This document shows positions 1 to 11,798 of a stretch of DNA of 60,000 nt, in pieces (position 1 is the first letter of the stretch; each line of letters starts with the position of its first letter). Under the pieces are notes generated by a model, which saw only the letters and a program-made list of their open reading frames with translations, had not been told where the DNA came from and made no database searches. The translations under genes and the position numbers were made by a program. Source of the DNA: Apostichopus japonicus (Eukaryota; Echinodermata; Holothuroidea; Aspidochirotida; Stichopodidae). Where the stretch lies: positions 17,839,501 to 17,899,500 of the forward strand of contig NC_092569.1 of the NCBI RefSeq assembly GCF_037975245.1, written 5' to 3'.

Positions 1-3000
1 ATACTTCGAGTGGTGTTCTACTAACAAGGTTCTCAACAGGTGTAAATGCGAAGGTTCTTGCGCCGATCCTACATGCACCGAATCATGCTCAAGAACACCC
101 ACTTGCGTTTGTCCCGATGGGTTCTTGATGGACGGGAAAGATTGCATACCTAGAGATAATTGTAGTTGTTTCATAGAGGAAGCAGAGAACGGTCAAGGAG
201 TAGTTCTAGCGGTAAGATTTCATTTCCTTAATGTTGACGTATCAAACTAATTTACAATGAGGAGAAAAGCCGGAACAAAACAGCTATTATGGTGCTTGAA
301 ATTATTAATTTTAAAAACGTCAACAATTTTTCCTGCAGCTGCTCTAATTTTATGAAGGAATGTCACATATTGCACAGCTTATTATGTCTCCACATTTAAC
401 ATTGAGTGATCCCATTAAGTGATTTAAGTATCATGTATCTACTTGAAAATGCTCACCGTTTTATCTCGATAGGAAGGTGAAGTATATGTGAACCCTTCTT
501 GTACCAAACGATGTTCTTGCAACAGCGGTCTGTTAAGCTGTGATGATACATACCGGTGCAGTCCCAATGGTAACTGTGAGGAACGACAAAGCATATTACA
601 GTGTTACTGTAACACAGGGTACACGGGCGATGGAGTCGAGTGTACTCAAGCCACTTCCGTCGACTGTGGTAGATTGAGAGGAGCAACATCGAATAGTATC
701 CAAAGTATACAACCAGCTGGGTGGACAGAGGTGCCATTTGAGGTCGTGTGCGATGACACAGATGGAGGTGGTTGGTTGGTAAGTCATTAATCGTCCACCT
801 AAATGTTTTTGTTATTTCAAGGATAAATATTGGTAAAGTTCAATTTACTTAATTTTCATAGCCATTGTTGTACTTTTCATGAGTTTCAATGCTGATTATA
901 GTACGAAATGTAGTGGTCCATCTGGACGCTATAAGATATTAAATCTCACCAAAAAGGTTTTTAACTTTGAAACTTAGTCTAAAGCGGTTTCTGTCTTAAT
1001 GTAAATGGACTGGGGAAGTGGAGTTGATGGTCTCTCAAGTTGATTGTTTTTCGTTTCCAGTCTCGTGGAAGACTTTTCTGATATGAATATTTCTTTATTG
1101 CAGCATAAGTATTATTTAAAGTAAGTCTAGATTATATTCGATCAAATTGGAGAGTGATGTATATTTCATCCTTTATAGACGATCATTATTCTCCTTGATT
1201 AGTGGAGTTATATTTATAATGTACAATTGTAGTTGCCTAGACACGTTGCTTTTGACATGTCTTGTTCGTAGTTAATTGAAAAGAAAGTGCATTGCATGGT
1301 GAGATAATTTCATCATAGGCATGAAAATATAAGCTTCACGTCTACTGTTGGAGAAGCAATGAAATATTTTTGACTTTTGCATATGAAGTAATACCAAGTT
1401 TATGAAAATGAATGATAACCCTTGCAGGAAAATAGTAACCATTTATTAGAGATCGATAACCAGCTTTTTAAATGATTAAGTCCTTTTTCTTTTAACCACT
1501 GAACTTACAGGTCTTTCAACGCCGTGTTGATAGTAGCGTCGACTTTTTCTTATACTGGGACGATTACAAAGATACTTTCGGCGACGTCGATGGAAATTTC
1601 TGGCTTGGAAATGACAAACTTGCAGCCTTGACGAGCCAAACTCAATATGAACTAAGAATAGACTTTGTTTCCAAATCTGGAGAACATTACTATGCTAAGT
1701 ACAGTTCCTTCAGCGTAGGCAACGAGGCAACTAATTACTTACTCAGCGTCAGTGGTTATGACTCTTCCAGTACAGCAGGTGAGTTGTTGTTCTTCTTTCC
1801 CAACTATATTTAGTAATATGATGGTGTCTGGTAGTCAAATAATATAATAGCTAAATGACCTATGATTGAACGGACTTCTTTCAGCGGTTATGAAATATGA
1901 AAAATGTGTAATCACCGTATTAATAACAAAGTGATTAGCAATATATTGTCTTTAGTCTTGCATTTTCGACTATAGACTTTAACTACCACAAGCTAGAAGC
2001 TTTAAAGATTGACAGAAAAAAAAATCAAAATTTCTAGTGAGAATACACTGATAACTTTACATTAAGAAGAAGCTAATCTCATAGGTACGATAGCAGCTAT
2101 ATGTGCTGTAAATTAAACTAGGCGATGATATTTACATGTCATTGTACGCAACAATATCAGTTAATCATGAACTAACTGCATCGAGATGACTTGATGTATC
2201 CAGGATCGGGCGGATATCGGATAAACCTCGTACATATTTATCTTAAATCTGACTGTTCGTCGTAGCTTCTCACCACATTAAATCGACCAGGTTGGACATA
2301 TGTATTTTGTTTAGCATGCCGTAACGTCCCAGTGTAGATGACATGAAATACCAGCTTGAAGTGTAAAGTAAAATACTTGGAGCTCCACAATCATCATGTC
2401 TAATAAATATGGCCATTTAGGTCATTATAAGAGGTGCTGTTGTAAGATGATGCTATCAGATTTATCAAAATGTTATGCAGTGCAGCCTCTAATCCCCCAC
2501 CCCTCCTACACTAAAAAAAATAAAATAAAAGGGGAATAAATGTATAAATACATTTTTGATATGAAATATTCTTTGTGTGATTGGGAGAACATTGTAATTT
2601 GATTTGGTAACGGATGCAACCTGTCATTTAAGTTAGTTTTCCAATTTTCTGAAAGAAAACTGTAAACCAATAATCTAGCAATATCATATTCCGAAAAATT
2701 GTAACTTTTGATTTAAAATGGTTAGATATATCATAGTGATTTAACAAGAGAGAGAGAGAGGTTATTAAATTTGGAATATCAAGAGTCATAACTGAAAACC
2801 TAAACCCGAAAGGAAGTAAAATAAAAACCGGCGTAATGTCACACCGTTATCGATATGCAGAACAATCATAATATCAAAAATAATAATTTCAGTAAGTTTG
2901 ATATAATGAACGAAATACATGCACGTGTTCAACCGATATCCTATGTTAAGTACCTCCAGTGGCTCATTTCGATAGCTATCCCGAACACACGATCACATTT

Positions 3001-3611
3001 TCATACAAGAGTGTGTTTTTTCCTACAAAATGTTAGTCCTATGACAAAAATTGGAGCAAAATATATGTCGATATGTACACACACCGTATCTTCTCTATCT
3101 GGCATTACGCATATAAAAATGTTAAGATGAATGCGCGATTACATGTTTTGACCTGTCACAATACCACACAATAACGCATACAGAGTACAGCTCGTGGTTA
3201 AAACAAAATAGTGAAAGATAATAAGAAGAGCAAAACTGTCAGAATTTAATAATTGATAGCTCCATGAAATGACCGGTCAATCTTTTACAATACTATCAGG
3301 ATTGTAATATGTATCGCCTTCGTTTTGTTCTGTAACTGTTCGTGTTTCCATACACTCTTTTTCCCTCTTACCTAGGTTACGACCGTATGCGATATCACAA
3401 CGGTGGTAAATTCTCTACACGCGATCGTGACAACGATGGTTATTCTTATAACCTTGCCGAATATTATAGTAGCGCATGGTGGTATAATTATAATTATAAT
3501 TGTGACCTCAATGGACCGTACACTGGATCTTATACCATTTATTGGTATAATTTCCCTGGCGGTAATTATAACATAAGGTCAACAGAAATGAAAATACGGC
3601 CTCGAACCTGA
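1..3611 (+). CDS. Fibrinogen-related secreted protein, copy 1 (3' part, 5' end outside window)
   Basis: Partial gene; coding exons read at 1-211, 473-778, 1511-1778 and 3376-3611, all with GT-AG borders and joining in phase. The first visible exon is the TIL cysteine-rich module (motifs CKCEGSC, CVCPDGFLMDGKDC). The second adds the end of the TIL/VWC-like region (NPSCTKRCSC), an EGF-like module (CNTGYTGDGVEC) and the start of a fibrinogen C-terminal domain (DGGGWL). The third gives VFQRRVDSS and WDDYKDTFGD. The last gives the calcium loop FSTRDRDND and the terminal block STEMKIRPRT, ending in TGA. The ligand-binding loop reads WWYNYNYNCDLNG, so the two usual fibrinogen-domain cysteines are gone and one new Cys precedes DLNG. 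Exons 1-1778 are nearly identical to copy 2. Expected role is extracellular, calcium-dependent ligand recognition; the ligand is unknown. Confidence 0.85.
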
Positions 3612-5067
3612 TGAAGCGTTGAAGAACCCAAGCGAAGAAGACCTACGCCTACAAAGTACATTTTGTGGATGGTTTTCGTTCAAATACAGTTCTCAATTAT
3701 ACTGTGAATAACTCATTCAACAGTGATTTCATTATGCAACTAATGTAGTACTTAAAGTCTACCCTATTGTTGGGATTCAAACTCCTCAAATATTCCATAT
3801 GTTCGATGCATTACTTTAAAGGAACGTCGCTGGCCAGATGAATCCAGATAACAATAAACCATCTGGACATGTAGTTACAGACACGCTTGAAGAGTGACAG
3901 AACCAGGAGGGAATTTTCGAAATACTCTGACTATATTGTAGATTTCAGATAAATCAGTATTCTCATTGGAAAAGAAAATGCGTGGTAACCATTTGTGAAC
4001 CACTGTGGATAAGGAACGCTGAAATATTTTGGGTAGAGACTTGATAATACTGAATAATGATCACTTTGACATATTATGAAATAAATATGCATGAACAAAT
4101 ACAAAAAATAAAGTATGTGTTGTATTCTTTCTTCTATGATAACGTCCAAATATCATTTTTTTATGTCAAATGACTAGCACAAACAATCATTTTATTGACT
4201 CATACAAATGTGCTATACGTTAACCTAACAAACCATTACCAACTAAAAGTTTATTACTTTCATGAGGTTTGTGCCTGTATGAATAGGCTGATAAATGCAT
4301 CCATGTGTTTTACAGAGCCTCTAGCATTGAAAAGACCAAAACACATTATTTCGTTGTCATTGACGATTATTTTCCCGACTATATGGTGAGCCCTCTCTGT
4401 ATTGGTAGGCTAACATCTTGAAGCCTCATAAAATGTTACGTGATATGATTCTAACACACAAAAAAAAAATATTAGACTTGGTAAAATGTCATTGGCGTGA
4501 GAAAACTTTTTTCGGGGGATATATGTCAAGAAGTATACTGTGCGAACAAATTTAATACTGGTCTAACAATGCAGTTAGTAGATTTCCGACTGGGGTTTTA
4601 GTCGTTTTGAACACTTACAATCACATACTCATAATCAAGTTTGCAAGTCCTTAGAAAACGTTCGATACTATTGCTTTGTCGCCGCTCGAAAGAATATTTG
4701 TTTTTGAAATGTGAAAAGTTTGATAATTACCAACCTTTACGTTTAAACATGCCTTATGGGAAACCGCTGAGTTTTTGAGAAAAAAATGTCGGAAACTATC
4801 AAACAGTTATATTTTGGGAAAGGGTCGTCATTTCAAGATACAATAGTCGAAGTTTCCAAACTATAATATAGACAACTTTCAATTTTGAATACATTACCGT
4901 GGTCAAAACTTCAGATAAAACGGAGACTAAAACCCTGGAGTACTAATCTTTCTCTCGAGAACATCAGGAAGATTTTTCTTGAACTCAGGCATTAATGAAA
5001 GAGGCTTCATCGTTGACCTTGAAAATACGGACAGGAAAGTCAAACAGAGATATCAATAGACATTTGA
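3612..5067. other. 3' UTR and flank of copy 1, no gene
   Basis: The stretch aligns by eye with 38229-39671 (copy 2) and 55607-57076 (copy 3) along most of its length, including the poly(A) signal area and the block around 4560-5040. Short reading frames here are not conserved among the three copies, so I see no coding sequence. Confidence 0.6.
3853..3858 (+). promoter_or_regulatory. AATAAA poly(A) signal of copy 1
   Basis: AATAAA lies about 240 bases after the stop. It sits in the loop of a small hairpin (CCAGAT upstream, ATCTGG downstream). The same arrangement is present in copy 2 and, partly decayed, in copy 3, which supports it as the shared polyadenylation signal. Confidence 0.55.
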
Positions 5068-5075
5068 TGCAGGCA

Positions 5076-6380
5076 CAGTGGCGTAGACAAAGAGGGGAGG
5101 GGGCGTGGTCGGGGGGAGACAGCCCCCATAAAATCTTGTCGCTCCCCAGTCGCTCCCCACTGGGAGTTTGGGTGTCGAAAAAAAATACATGTGCGAAAAA
5201 TATATCATTGGTCTGAATGGTTTCGAATCTCCATGATGACCACTCATGAACGACCCTTCGACCGCGGACCGGCAGTAGGCTATAGTTGCTGAAAACCGGA
5301 CTTGACATAGCGCATATAGGCCGGGTTTTCACTTCTGGGACGTACCCTGATGCTCTTAAAACCGCTAAAAAACCAAACTTCCAAGAAAAGGAGAGAATAC
5401 TATCGCTGAGACTCAGTCTATCACCCTAATAATGTTTCAGACGCAATCTTTTTATGTAGGTTGGACATATAGTTCGGTCATTCAGTATGTTACTTGGCTG
5501 AAAGCCCAGTCAATCTTTCCTTATTTTCAACGCGCAATTTGCATATTTGTCGAAAAATGTATATGCCGGTGTCAAACTCACAATTTTGTGGTATGACTCC
5601 CAGGACGGCAAGTCGAGAAACTCACGTGCAGTCGCGGCGGATGGATTCCTTCGCCTATAGTATGTCCGGGGACATTTTGTGGCATCGTTCCTATAGGCTT
5701 ATGTATGAGGCCCTGGGGTCATTCCTTGACCAACTTGGTGCAATATAATGTGCCCATTTCGAAGTAAATGTATTCACAGATTGTTAGTTGCCATGGATTT
5801 GAACAAATGAGGGGTATTCCATCCTGAAAACATAGTGCAAAATGCTGCTGGGGTTTCCAGTTCGCCGCATCATTTGTCAACTTGCGCTGGGTTCTAATGT
5901 TGATGTCAATTGGAATCACTAATAACTGAAATAATCCACCAAAAATTAAGGCCGCATGAACTTTTTGCAGACTTCCTTAGTGACGAATTTTTAATTTTCT
6001 CCCGAAATCACGCAACTAGATGGCTGCTATCCAGCCTGGCAAGTGCCATCTCCAGCGATATGGCAGATATTGAAATCTGAAATTTTCTGCGTACGCTGCG
6101 CGCCAACCGATGGTGGCGCTCCGCTTAGACAGTACTTGCTGCCGGAATACTAGACTCGATTACGCCCCTCACCCACGTTTCAAATCGGATCGACGCCCCT
6201 GCATACAAGGCATGGGAAGTGTCATTTCCGACGATCTAGAAGGCCTTTTTAGCTAAAAATATCGTTACGCTGCTCGCCAACCCATGGTAGCTCCGCTTAG
6301 ATAATAACAAGACGCCCCCAGGAAATGGTCAAGACCCCCCAGCGACCCCTCCACTGAAAAATATCCTGGGCACGCCACTG
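5076..6380. mobile_element. hAT-like non-autonomous DNA transposon (copy 1 locus)
   Basis: The element starts CAGTGGCGT and ends with its inverted complement ACGCCACTG. It is flanked by an 8-bp target duplication, TGCAGGCA (5068-5075) and TGCAAGCA (6381-6388, one mismatch). Eight-bp duplications and CAGTGGCG-type ends are hAT-superfamily features (family knowledge). No transposase frame is visible in its 1.3 kb, so it must depend on an enzyme encoded elsewhere. The orthologous insertion is at 39680-40969, and copy 3 has an unfilled target at 57077-57084. Confidence 0.8.
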
Positions 6381-6388
6381 TGCAAGCA

Positions 6389-6664
6389 TTTAGTTTAGAA
6401 CGCTGTCTTTAACGTACGACCTGTGTTAACTACCTGTTTACGACCTGTATACCTAATTTCCGAAGGTGGACAATAAATTTAATTCAATTCAATTCAATTC
6501 AATAATACACTTTGAATCACAATTTACATTCTTTGTGTTACACTTTATTCGTTTTATTGCGGACAAACATATTGAATTTTAATCGAAAATTTTATGCAGT
6601 AACAATTGTTCATATCAAACAAGGACCTACATAGGTTCGACTACCGACGTGTGGCAACTGATTG

Positions 6665-6665
<1 letters not shown>
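6389..6665. repeat. Flank with (AATTC)n tail-like short repeat
   Basis: AATAAATTTAATTC followed by several AATTC units (about 6471-6505) resembles the 3' tails of some non-LTR retrotransposons. No coding part of such an element is seen nearby. The block is shared with copy 2 (40978-41257) and absent from copy 3, which passes from the equivalent of 6411 straight to about 6916. Confidence 0.35.

Positions 6666-6731
<66 letters not shown>
6666..6731. repeat. (AT)n microsatellite
   Basis: About 66 bp of uninterrupted AT. The matching place in copy 2 (41257-41270) has only a few units, so the tract has expanded or contracted since duplication. Confidence 0.95.
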
Positions 6732-6733
<2 letters not shown>

Positions 6734-7979
6734 TGTTAGAATTCTCTAAAACGAAGAATATTATGTTCATTTATTGAACAGGATTAAATGTATTCTTTCT
6801 ACATATTCCAAGTAACAGATTTGCTGGAATTTCATGCCAGGAGTCGGAACTGGGATAATTTCGCGACCGTGTCCTTTTTTCTTATTTAGCTAGTTCCGGA
6901 AAAATGAGAATTACAATATTCGGATTTTATCCATTTATTTTCTAAGACACCTTCATAATTACCAGGTTCTTCCCTCGGTACAATTTCTCTCTTCTTCAAA
7001 TCAGCCATGAGATGTATCATGTCTTACATTGCTTAATGCGCAAATTTAAGCTGATAATTGAAAACCTTTGTAAGTCAATTAAATCTTGCTGCTAACGTAG
7101 TAGCTGCAAACAACGAGATCGAATACAATATACGTAAAAATGCGTCCTTTTCTATGATTTTCTCAACCTCATTGACTCCACGATGCCATAACGACAAACA
7201 TAACTAGCTTATCTATTCAAATTTAACTTCATATGGTGAAATAAACTCGAAAAATAAACAACATTTAAAGTTTGTTATTCTCGAAGTTAGTTTTCTGTTA
7301 GGATCGCAATAAAGCCCGCCCATAATATGAATATTTAAATTATATTAACGTCATTGAATAATGAGGTAAATCATTTTTACTTTCCTGGTGTCGTAAGCAA
7401 CTCAGTACACCATTATGTTCTACAACACCATGCTATATTTGTTTACATTGAGTATTGCTGTGATAACGACGCAACCTTTTCGGATTGCTGTGAATAAATA
7501 TTTTGAGCAAAGGCTTATAAATAAACATATTAGCGATTCGTTGATTGGTTGAATTCAAACTAGTGTATTTGGAGAAATGTATGGAGAAATGTATTGGAGA
7601 AATGAGTAATTTGTCAGGGAAAATATTTTGCAAATATTTTAGTTTGCTGTTTATTTTTCTCATGAATACATATATAAACAACTCGATTGACTTTCAAAGG
7701 TGTTGGAAAACAAAGAAAAAGGCAAAAGCTGTTTTACGATGTATTAAACAGTATTTTCTACGAGTTGCTATGGACATGAAATGCATGTGATGATCGTTAA
7801 GTTCATTAAGAAAATGGTCGAATTTTCATCACAACGAATCTTAGGTTACAATATGGAGTATAAGTGAAATGCTAATTGATGATCTTTCCGTTGCTTCCAC
7901 TGTGGTCTCCATTTGGGTTATTATTCATGCACAAAGCTTGACATATACTGCTGTACTGGAAATTGTTACATCAAGGAGC
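6732..7979. other. Non-coding 3' flank shared by all three units
   Basis: Aligns with 41271-42508 and 57107-58155. One frame at 7545-7790 looks protein-like and is partly kept in copy 2 (42125-42313). In copy 3 it is interrupted by a stop after a homopolymer run, so I do not treat it as a gene. Confidence 0.5.
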
Positions 7980-8580
7980 TGTTTTGGCACTCCCTGGTTC
8001 TTAGTCCCATTGCAATGCGTACATTGTGTATCAAAGAACCACCAGTCGCCTCGGTGCTTAAAGCATTGTAGACTCACCCCAAACCGCTTGCGGCCATCTG
8101 AAAAAGTTAACTTTCCGTTGCTTGCAAGTAACGTTTTGTTCGTGTCGCTACAAAATGCAGACAGTAATGAAGCCTAATACCTTAATTGTTATCTAAAGCT
8201 GGACCTGATATGTCCATCGCTGTATGTTTGTATACCGTGCTGTGGGTATTGACCGCAGGTGTATGAACTGACTGTACACTAGTGTATAATTACCGACGGT
8301 AGAAAGCTGTGTGTGTATTTTCTCGGATCGATGGTGGTGTTTAACACTTCTGTTACACCTCATTCGAAACTAGGTTAAATTACCGGCATTAGACGTTTCT
8401 TTTTGCGAGAGTCTTGACACCCTTTAACGACGAAGTTTTAGGCTACATTCGTAAGTATTCCTTTTGTGGTGCCGAAAGATTTACCTCTGCTCTTTTAGTG
8501 ACAGTTACCAGGAAATGAGTGTAACGGGAACACTAAGAGGTAAGAGGACTTGAGAAGTTTCAACAGGGTATAACACACTG
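7980..8580. repeat. Strongly conserved non-coding block of the duplicated unit (instance 1)
   Basis: Near-identical counterparts are at about 42506-43120 and 58156-58725. The part starting TACCGTGCTGTGGG recurs once more at 59890-60000. This is among the best preserved non-coding parts of the three units, which suggests a dispersed repeat family or recent exchange between units. No ORF is conserved in it. Confidence 0.5.
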
Positions 8581-9517
8581 CTGCTCGACATGGAAAATAT
8601 ATATACAATGTCTTCACGGTTCTCGAAGCACTAATTTATGGATTTCTAACGATGAATTTATATGTTACGGTTTAATAAGGTCCTTGATTTCACACTTTAC
8701 GAAAAATGCGATTATTCGACAAGCAGGGAAGTACACCAAAATTATCGAAAGTGCTAGAACATATACCCCATGGTTTATTCGAGAAAAAAATTATATCATT
8801 AATTTAATGTATTGCAATGAATATACAGATGTCGTACTCATTGTTTACAAACACAATTTATTATTTCTCTTGTCTTTTTCCTTTGATATCTATTTGTTTT
8901 TAATTTTGCTGAATAATCTAGAAAAAAAATCTGCAAAAAGTTACTATGAGAGACAACCAAAATCAGTTCGGCAATCGTGTTAACTGTTTCACTTCACAGA
9001 AGTTGCTAACGAGCTCGTTCAAAACTCCTTAAAGTTCAAGAAATGGCGCCCTGTCACTTTTGCTATATGTCCACTTATTAATCATATGCAAAGTAATGTT
9101 TGTGAGGGTGTTTGGTTGGGAGGGTGAGACAACCCTACTACTTTTAAGGAAACGTGATTGTTTACGTAATTGAAGCATGCGCTTGCTATATGGGATTTGG
9201 CAGTATGGACATGCAGCCCAACGAAAGCTGTCCCTGCGTTTGCAATGGATAAGGAATAATGAGAACTCAGTCTCAAGTTTCAAAACACCAGGTAGTGGCT
9301 CTAGTCTATTGAAGTGTTGTTTTCTACTAAAGTTGAGTATCACCCGTTGTACCTTCACTACTATGAACAAATAGATATACGCCAAATATAATGACAAACA
9401 CGGAAAGGAGAAGAAAAAGAAAAGGAAATAGAAGGCGCTAAAAGCAAACATATCTGTGTTTACGCTAGGGCTGCCCAGTTGACTCATTATGTAGTTGATG
9501 CTTTCAGAATCTTTTTG

Positions 9518-9520
<3 letters not shown>
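8581..9520. other. Flank shared by copies 1 and 3, deleted from copy 2
   Basis: About 8581-9373 matches 58740-59565. In copy 2 the sequence jumps at about 43125 from the equivalent of 8580 to that of 9373. Overlapping minus-strand frames near 9080-9280 and 59150-59465 are shared but overlap one another in different frames and show no recognisable domain. I call no gene. Confidence 0.45.

Positions 9521-9555
<35 letters not shown>
9521..9555. repeat. (AT)n tract, left part of split SINE tail
   Basis: The unique sequence ending TTTTTGAAATATAT is the same as at 59690-59705. There the AT tract runs directly into a SINE; here it runs into (CATA)n and the 14 kb block. Confidence 0.9.
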
Positions 9556-9556
<1 letters not shown>

Positions 9557-9562
9557 GATATA

Positions 9563-9901
9563 TACATACATACATACATACATACATACATACATACATA
9601 CATACATACATACATACATACATACATACATACATACATACATACATACATACATACATACATACATACATACATACATACATACATACATACATACATA
9701 CATACATACATACATACATACATACATACATACATACATACATACATACATACATACATACATACATACATACATACATACATACATACATACATACATA
9801 CATACATACATACATACACACATACATACATACATACATACATACATACATACATACATACATACATACATACATACATACATACATACATACATACATA
9901 C
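9563..9901. repeat. (CATA)n microsatellite, left border of 14 kb block
   Basis: About 340 bp of tetranucleotide repeat with a single CACA interruption near 9818. Long frames through it (Met-Tyr-Val-Cys on minus, Ile-His-Thr-Tyr on plus) are artefacts of the repeat. Confidence 0.97.
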
Positions 9902-9911
9902 CAGCAGAGAC

Positions 9912-10200
9912 TACAGTGTGGGGTTCTTGGTGTATGTACAGTGTGGGGCTCCACTGTTGGTATATTGATACATGGTGGGGTTGTGAAATTCTATATGTAT
10001 AATACTACAGTATGGGTTTCAATATGTTGTATGCACAATGGGACTATTTATGTACACACATTGTGGGGATAATTTAGTAATGAATCAATGTGCTAATACT
10101 TGTATTTACTACATTATGGGAATGTTCTTGTATATATAGTTTGTGGGACTGAACCATGCTAATACAGTATGGGTTGAAATCATTGTACACTCTGGGACTG
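9912..10200. repeat. Left terminal array of TACANTNTGGGG-like motifs
   Basis: Copies are readable at about 9912, 9937, 10006, 10032, 10056, 10112, 10164 and 10186, spaced 15-60 bp. The first two are identical (TACAGTGTGGGG). The spacing is irregular, so this is a motif cluster rather than a simple tandem repeat. Confidence 0.6.
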
Positions 10201-10388
10201 TTTATGTATTATTTTGTAAGTATGGTTGCAGTCTGCAATTAATTATATATGTTACATTTTTTTCCCCAGTCTCAGGAGTAGGATACTCAATAGCTGTGCA
10301 AGTCTATGCAGGGGTTTAAAAATCAATGACCAAAAAGTTATTTGAACCTGTGACCTCCTACATGAAACAAGTGCCCTACCATTACCAT

Positions 10389-10440
10389 TACTCTCTCTCC
10401 ACCTCTCTCTCACCTCTCTCTCTCTCTCTCTTTCTGTCTC

Positions 10441-10493
<53 letters not shown>
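10389..10493. repeat. Compound microsatellite (CT)n-(TA)n-(GT)n
   Basis: CT-rich run with short interruptions, then (TA)n at about 10446-10472, then (TG)n to 10493. Frames across it are repeat artefacts. Confidence 0.95.
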
Positions 10494-10639
10494 AAAGCAA
10501 TATTAATTATGCTGGACTTTGGAAAAACAAAAACAAAGGCTGTACTTATTTTGCTTCTATTTTATTTAAAAAAATTCAAAACATTCTTCCAAAATAGTAT
10601 GAAAAGAAGAGAACAATGACTATCCAAATTGAATGAATG

Positions 10640-11570
10640 ACTATCCAAATTGATCTTTCTAAAAAATGTTTAATATTCCAACTCTTTCAAAATTTTAGCA
10701 TCCTGAAAATTTGGACTTTCCAATAAGCTGTAAATAAAATTTGTAAAATATTCAAATTTGAAACAATAACAAATTTTTATACTAAACATATGTTTTATAT
10801 AAAATTCAATTCAATTATGAGGAATTAACAATTTAGAAAGAGAAAATATAAATCCTAGTTGACAAACAAGAAAAAATAGGTTGTCAAAACACTAGTCTTG
10901 CTTCTCTTGTTATGTTACATCTTAAGATCCCACCATGTATATCAAACATGAAACTGCTTCTTTCATACCATATTGATTTCTAAAACAGAAGATATTTTGG
11001 TGCAAAACAAGAATTTGCACATATGCTCCAGTTAAATTGAAAGAGGTCTATACACACCTCACATAACTTCTTATAATCATGTTTATTATTGAGGTAAATT
11101 TTCTTAGACTGGCAGCACAACAGTTATGGAAAATCTCTCCAGGATTGGACAATTACAAAGTCCCTTATTAGAATTGAATGGTCAAACCAACTGTGAGTCT
11201 GATTGTAAGCATGTCACAATAGATAATTTTCTTATATAGCAACCCACATTTATATTCACGCATTAATAAAAGATGCGCTGTTTAATTTTTTTCAATTTTC
11301 TCAATATTTCCTGTTTTTCAAACATTTTCTTTTAAAAATTCCCAATTTTAACAAATATCCTATTATAAAATTCAATTTGAATTATTCATTTTATTTTCAA
11401 AAAGATCAAATTCATTTTCCAATTTTGGAATTAGTAATGACAAAAATGAACTATCAAAATATATCCTTCTGTATAAAATCTCTTTAAAAATTTTAGCATC
11501 CTGAAAATTGACTTTCAATAAGCTGTAAATAAAAACTATAAAATATTTAATTTTACAACAATTGCAACTT
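10640..11570. repeat. Two direct copies of a 130 bp AT-rich repeat
   Basis: Segments at about 10650-10785 and 11455-11590 share the string AATTTTAGCATCCTGAAAAT followed by similar downstream sequence containing AATAAGCTGTAAATAAAA. The copies are 800 bp apart with no gene between them. Confidence 0.6.
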
Positions 11571-11798
11571 TTCATACTGAAAATAACAAATAACAAAAAC
11601 AAAATCAGCAACTAGTAAAATTACTCATCCCAAAATGGGATATAATAATAAACATTCAATAATCCTGCCACCCATGACTAGGTTATGTACAACCAGTGTG
11701 TTAATATTGCTTTGTTATATTGCTTGACCTAGCATGACCTCATTTTGGCATATGTACAGTTGAGTTTGTGAAACCGCTTATTTGAACAATGTGCTGTT

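Noticed and set aside
2855-3130. Frame in intron 7 of copy 1
   Set aside because: The counterpart in copy 2 (37500-37770) is in a different frame and altered; it is intron sequence.
7545-7790. Frame of about 80 codons partly shared with copy 2 (42125-42313)
   Set aside because: The copy 3 counterpart at about 57779 is interrupted by a stop and a homopolymer change, and there is no domain. Sharing is explained by the segmental duplication.
9029-9895. Long minus-strand frame of repeated Met-Tyr-Val-Cys, and plus-strand Ile-His-Thr-Tyr frame at 9555-9968
   Set aside because: Both are translations of the (CATA)n microsatellite; there is no start context, splice structure or conservation.
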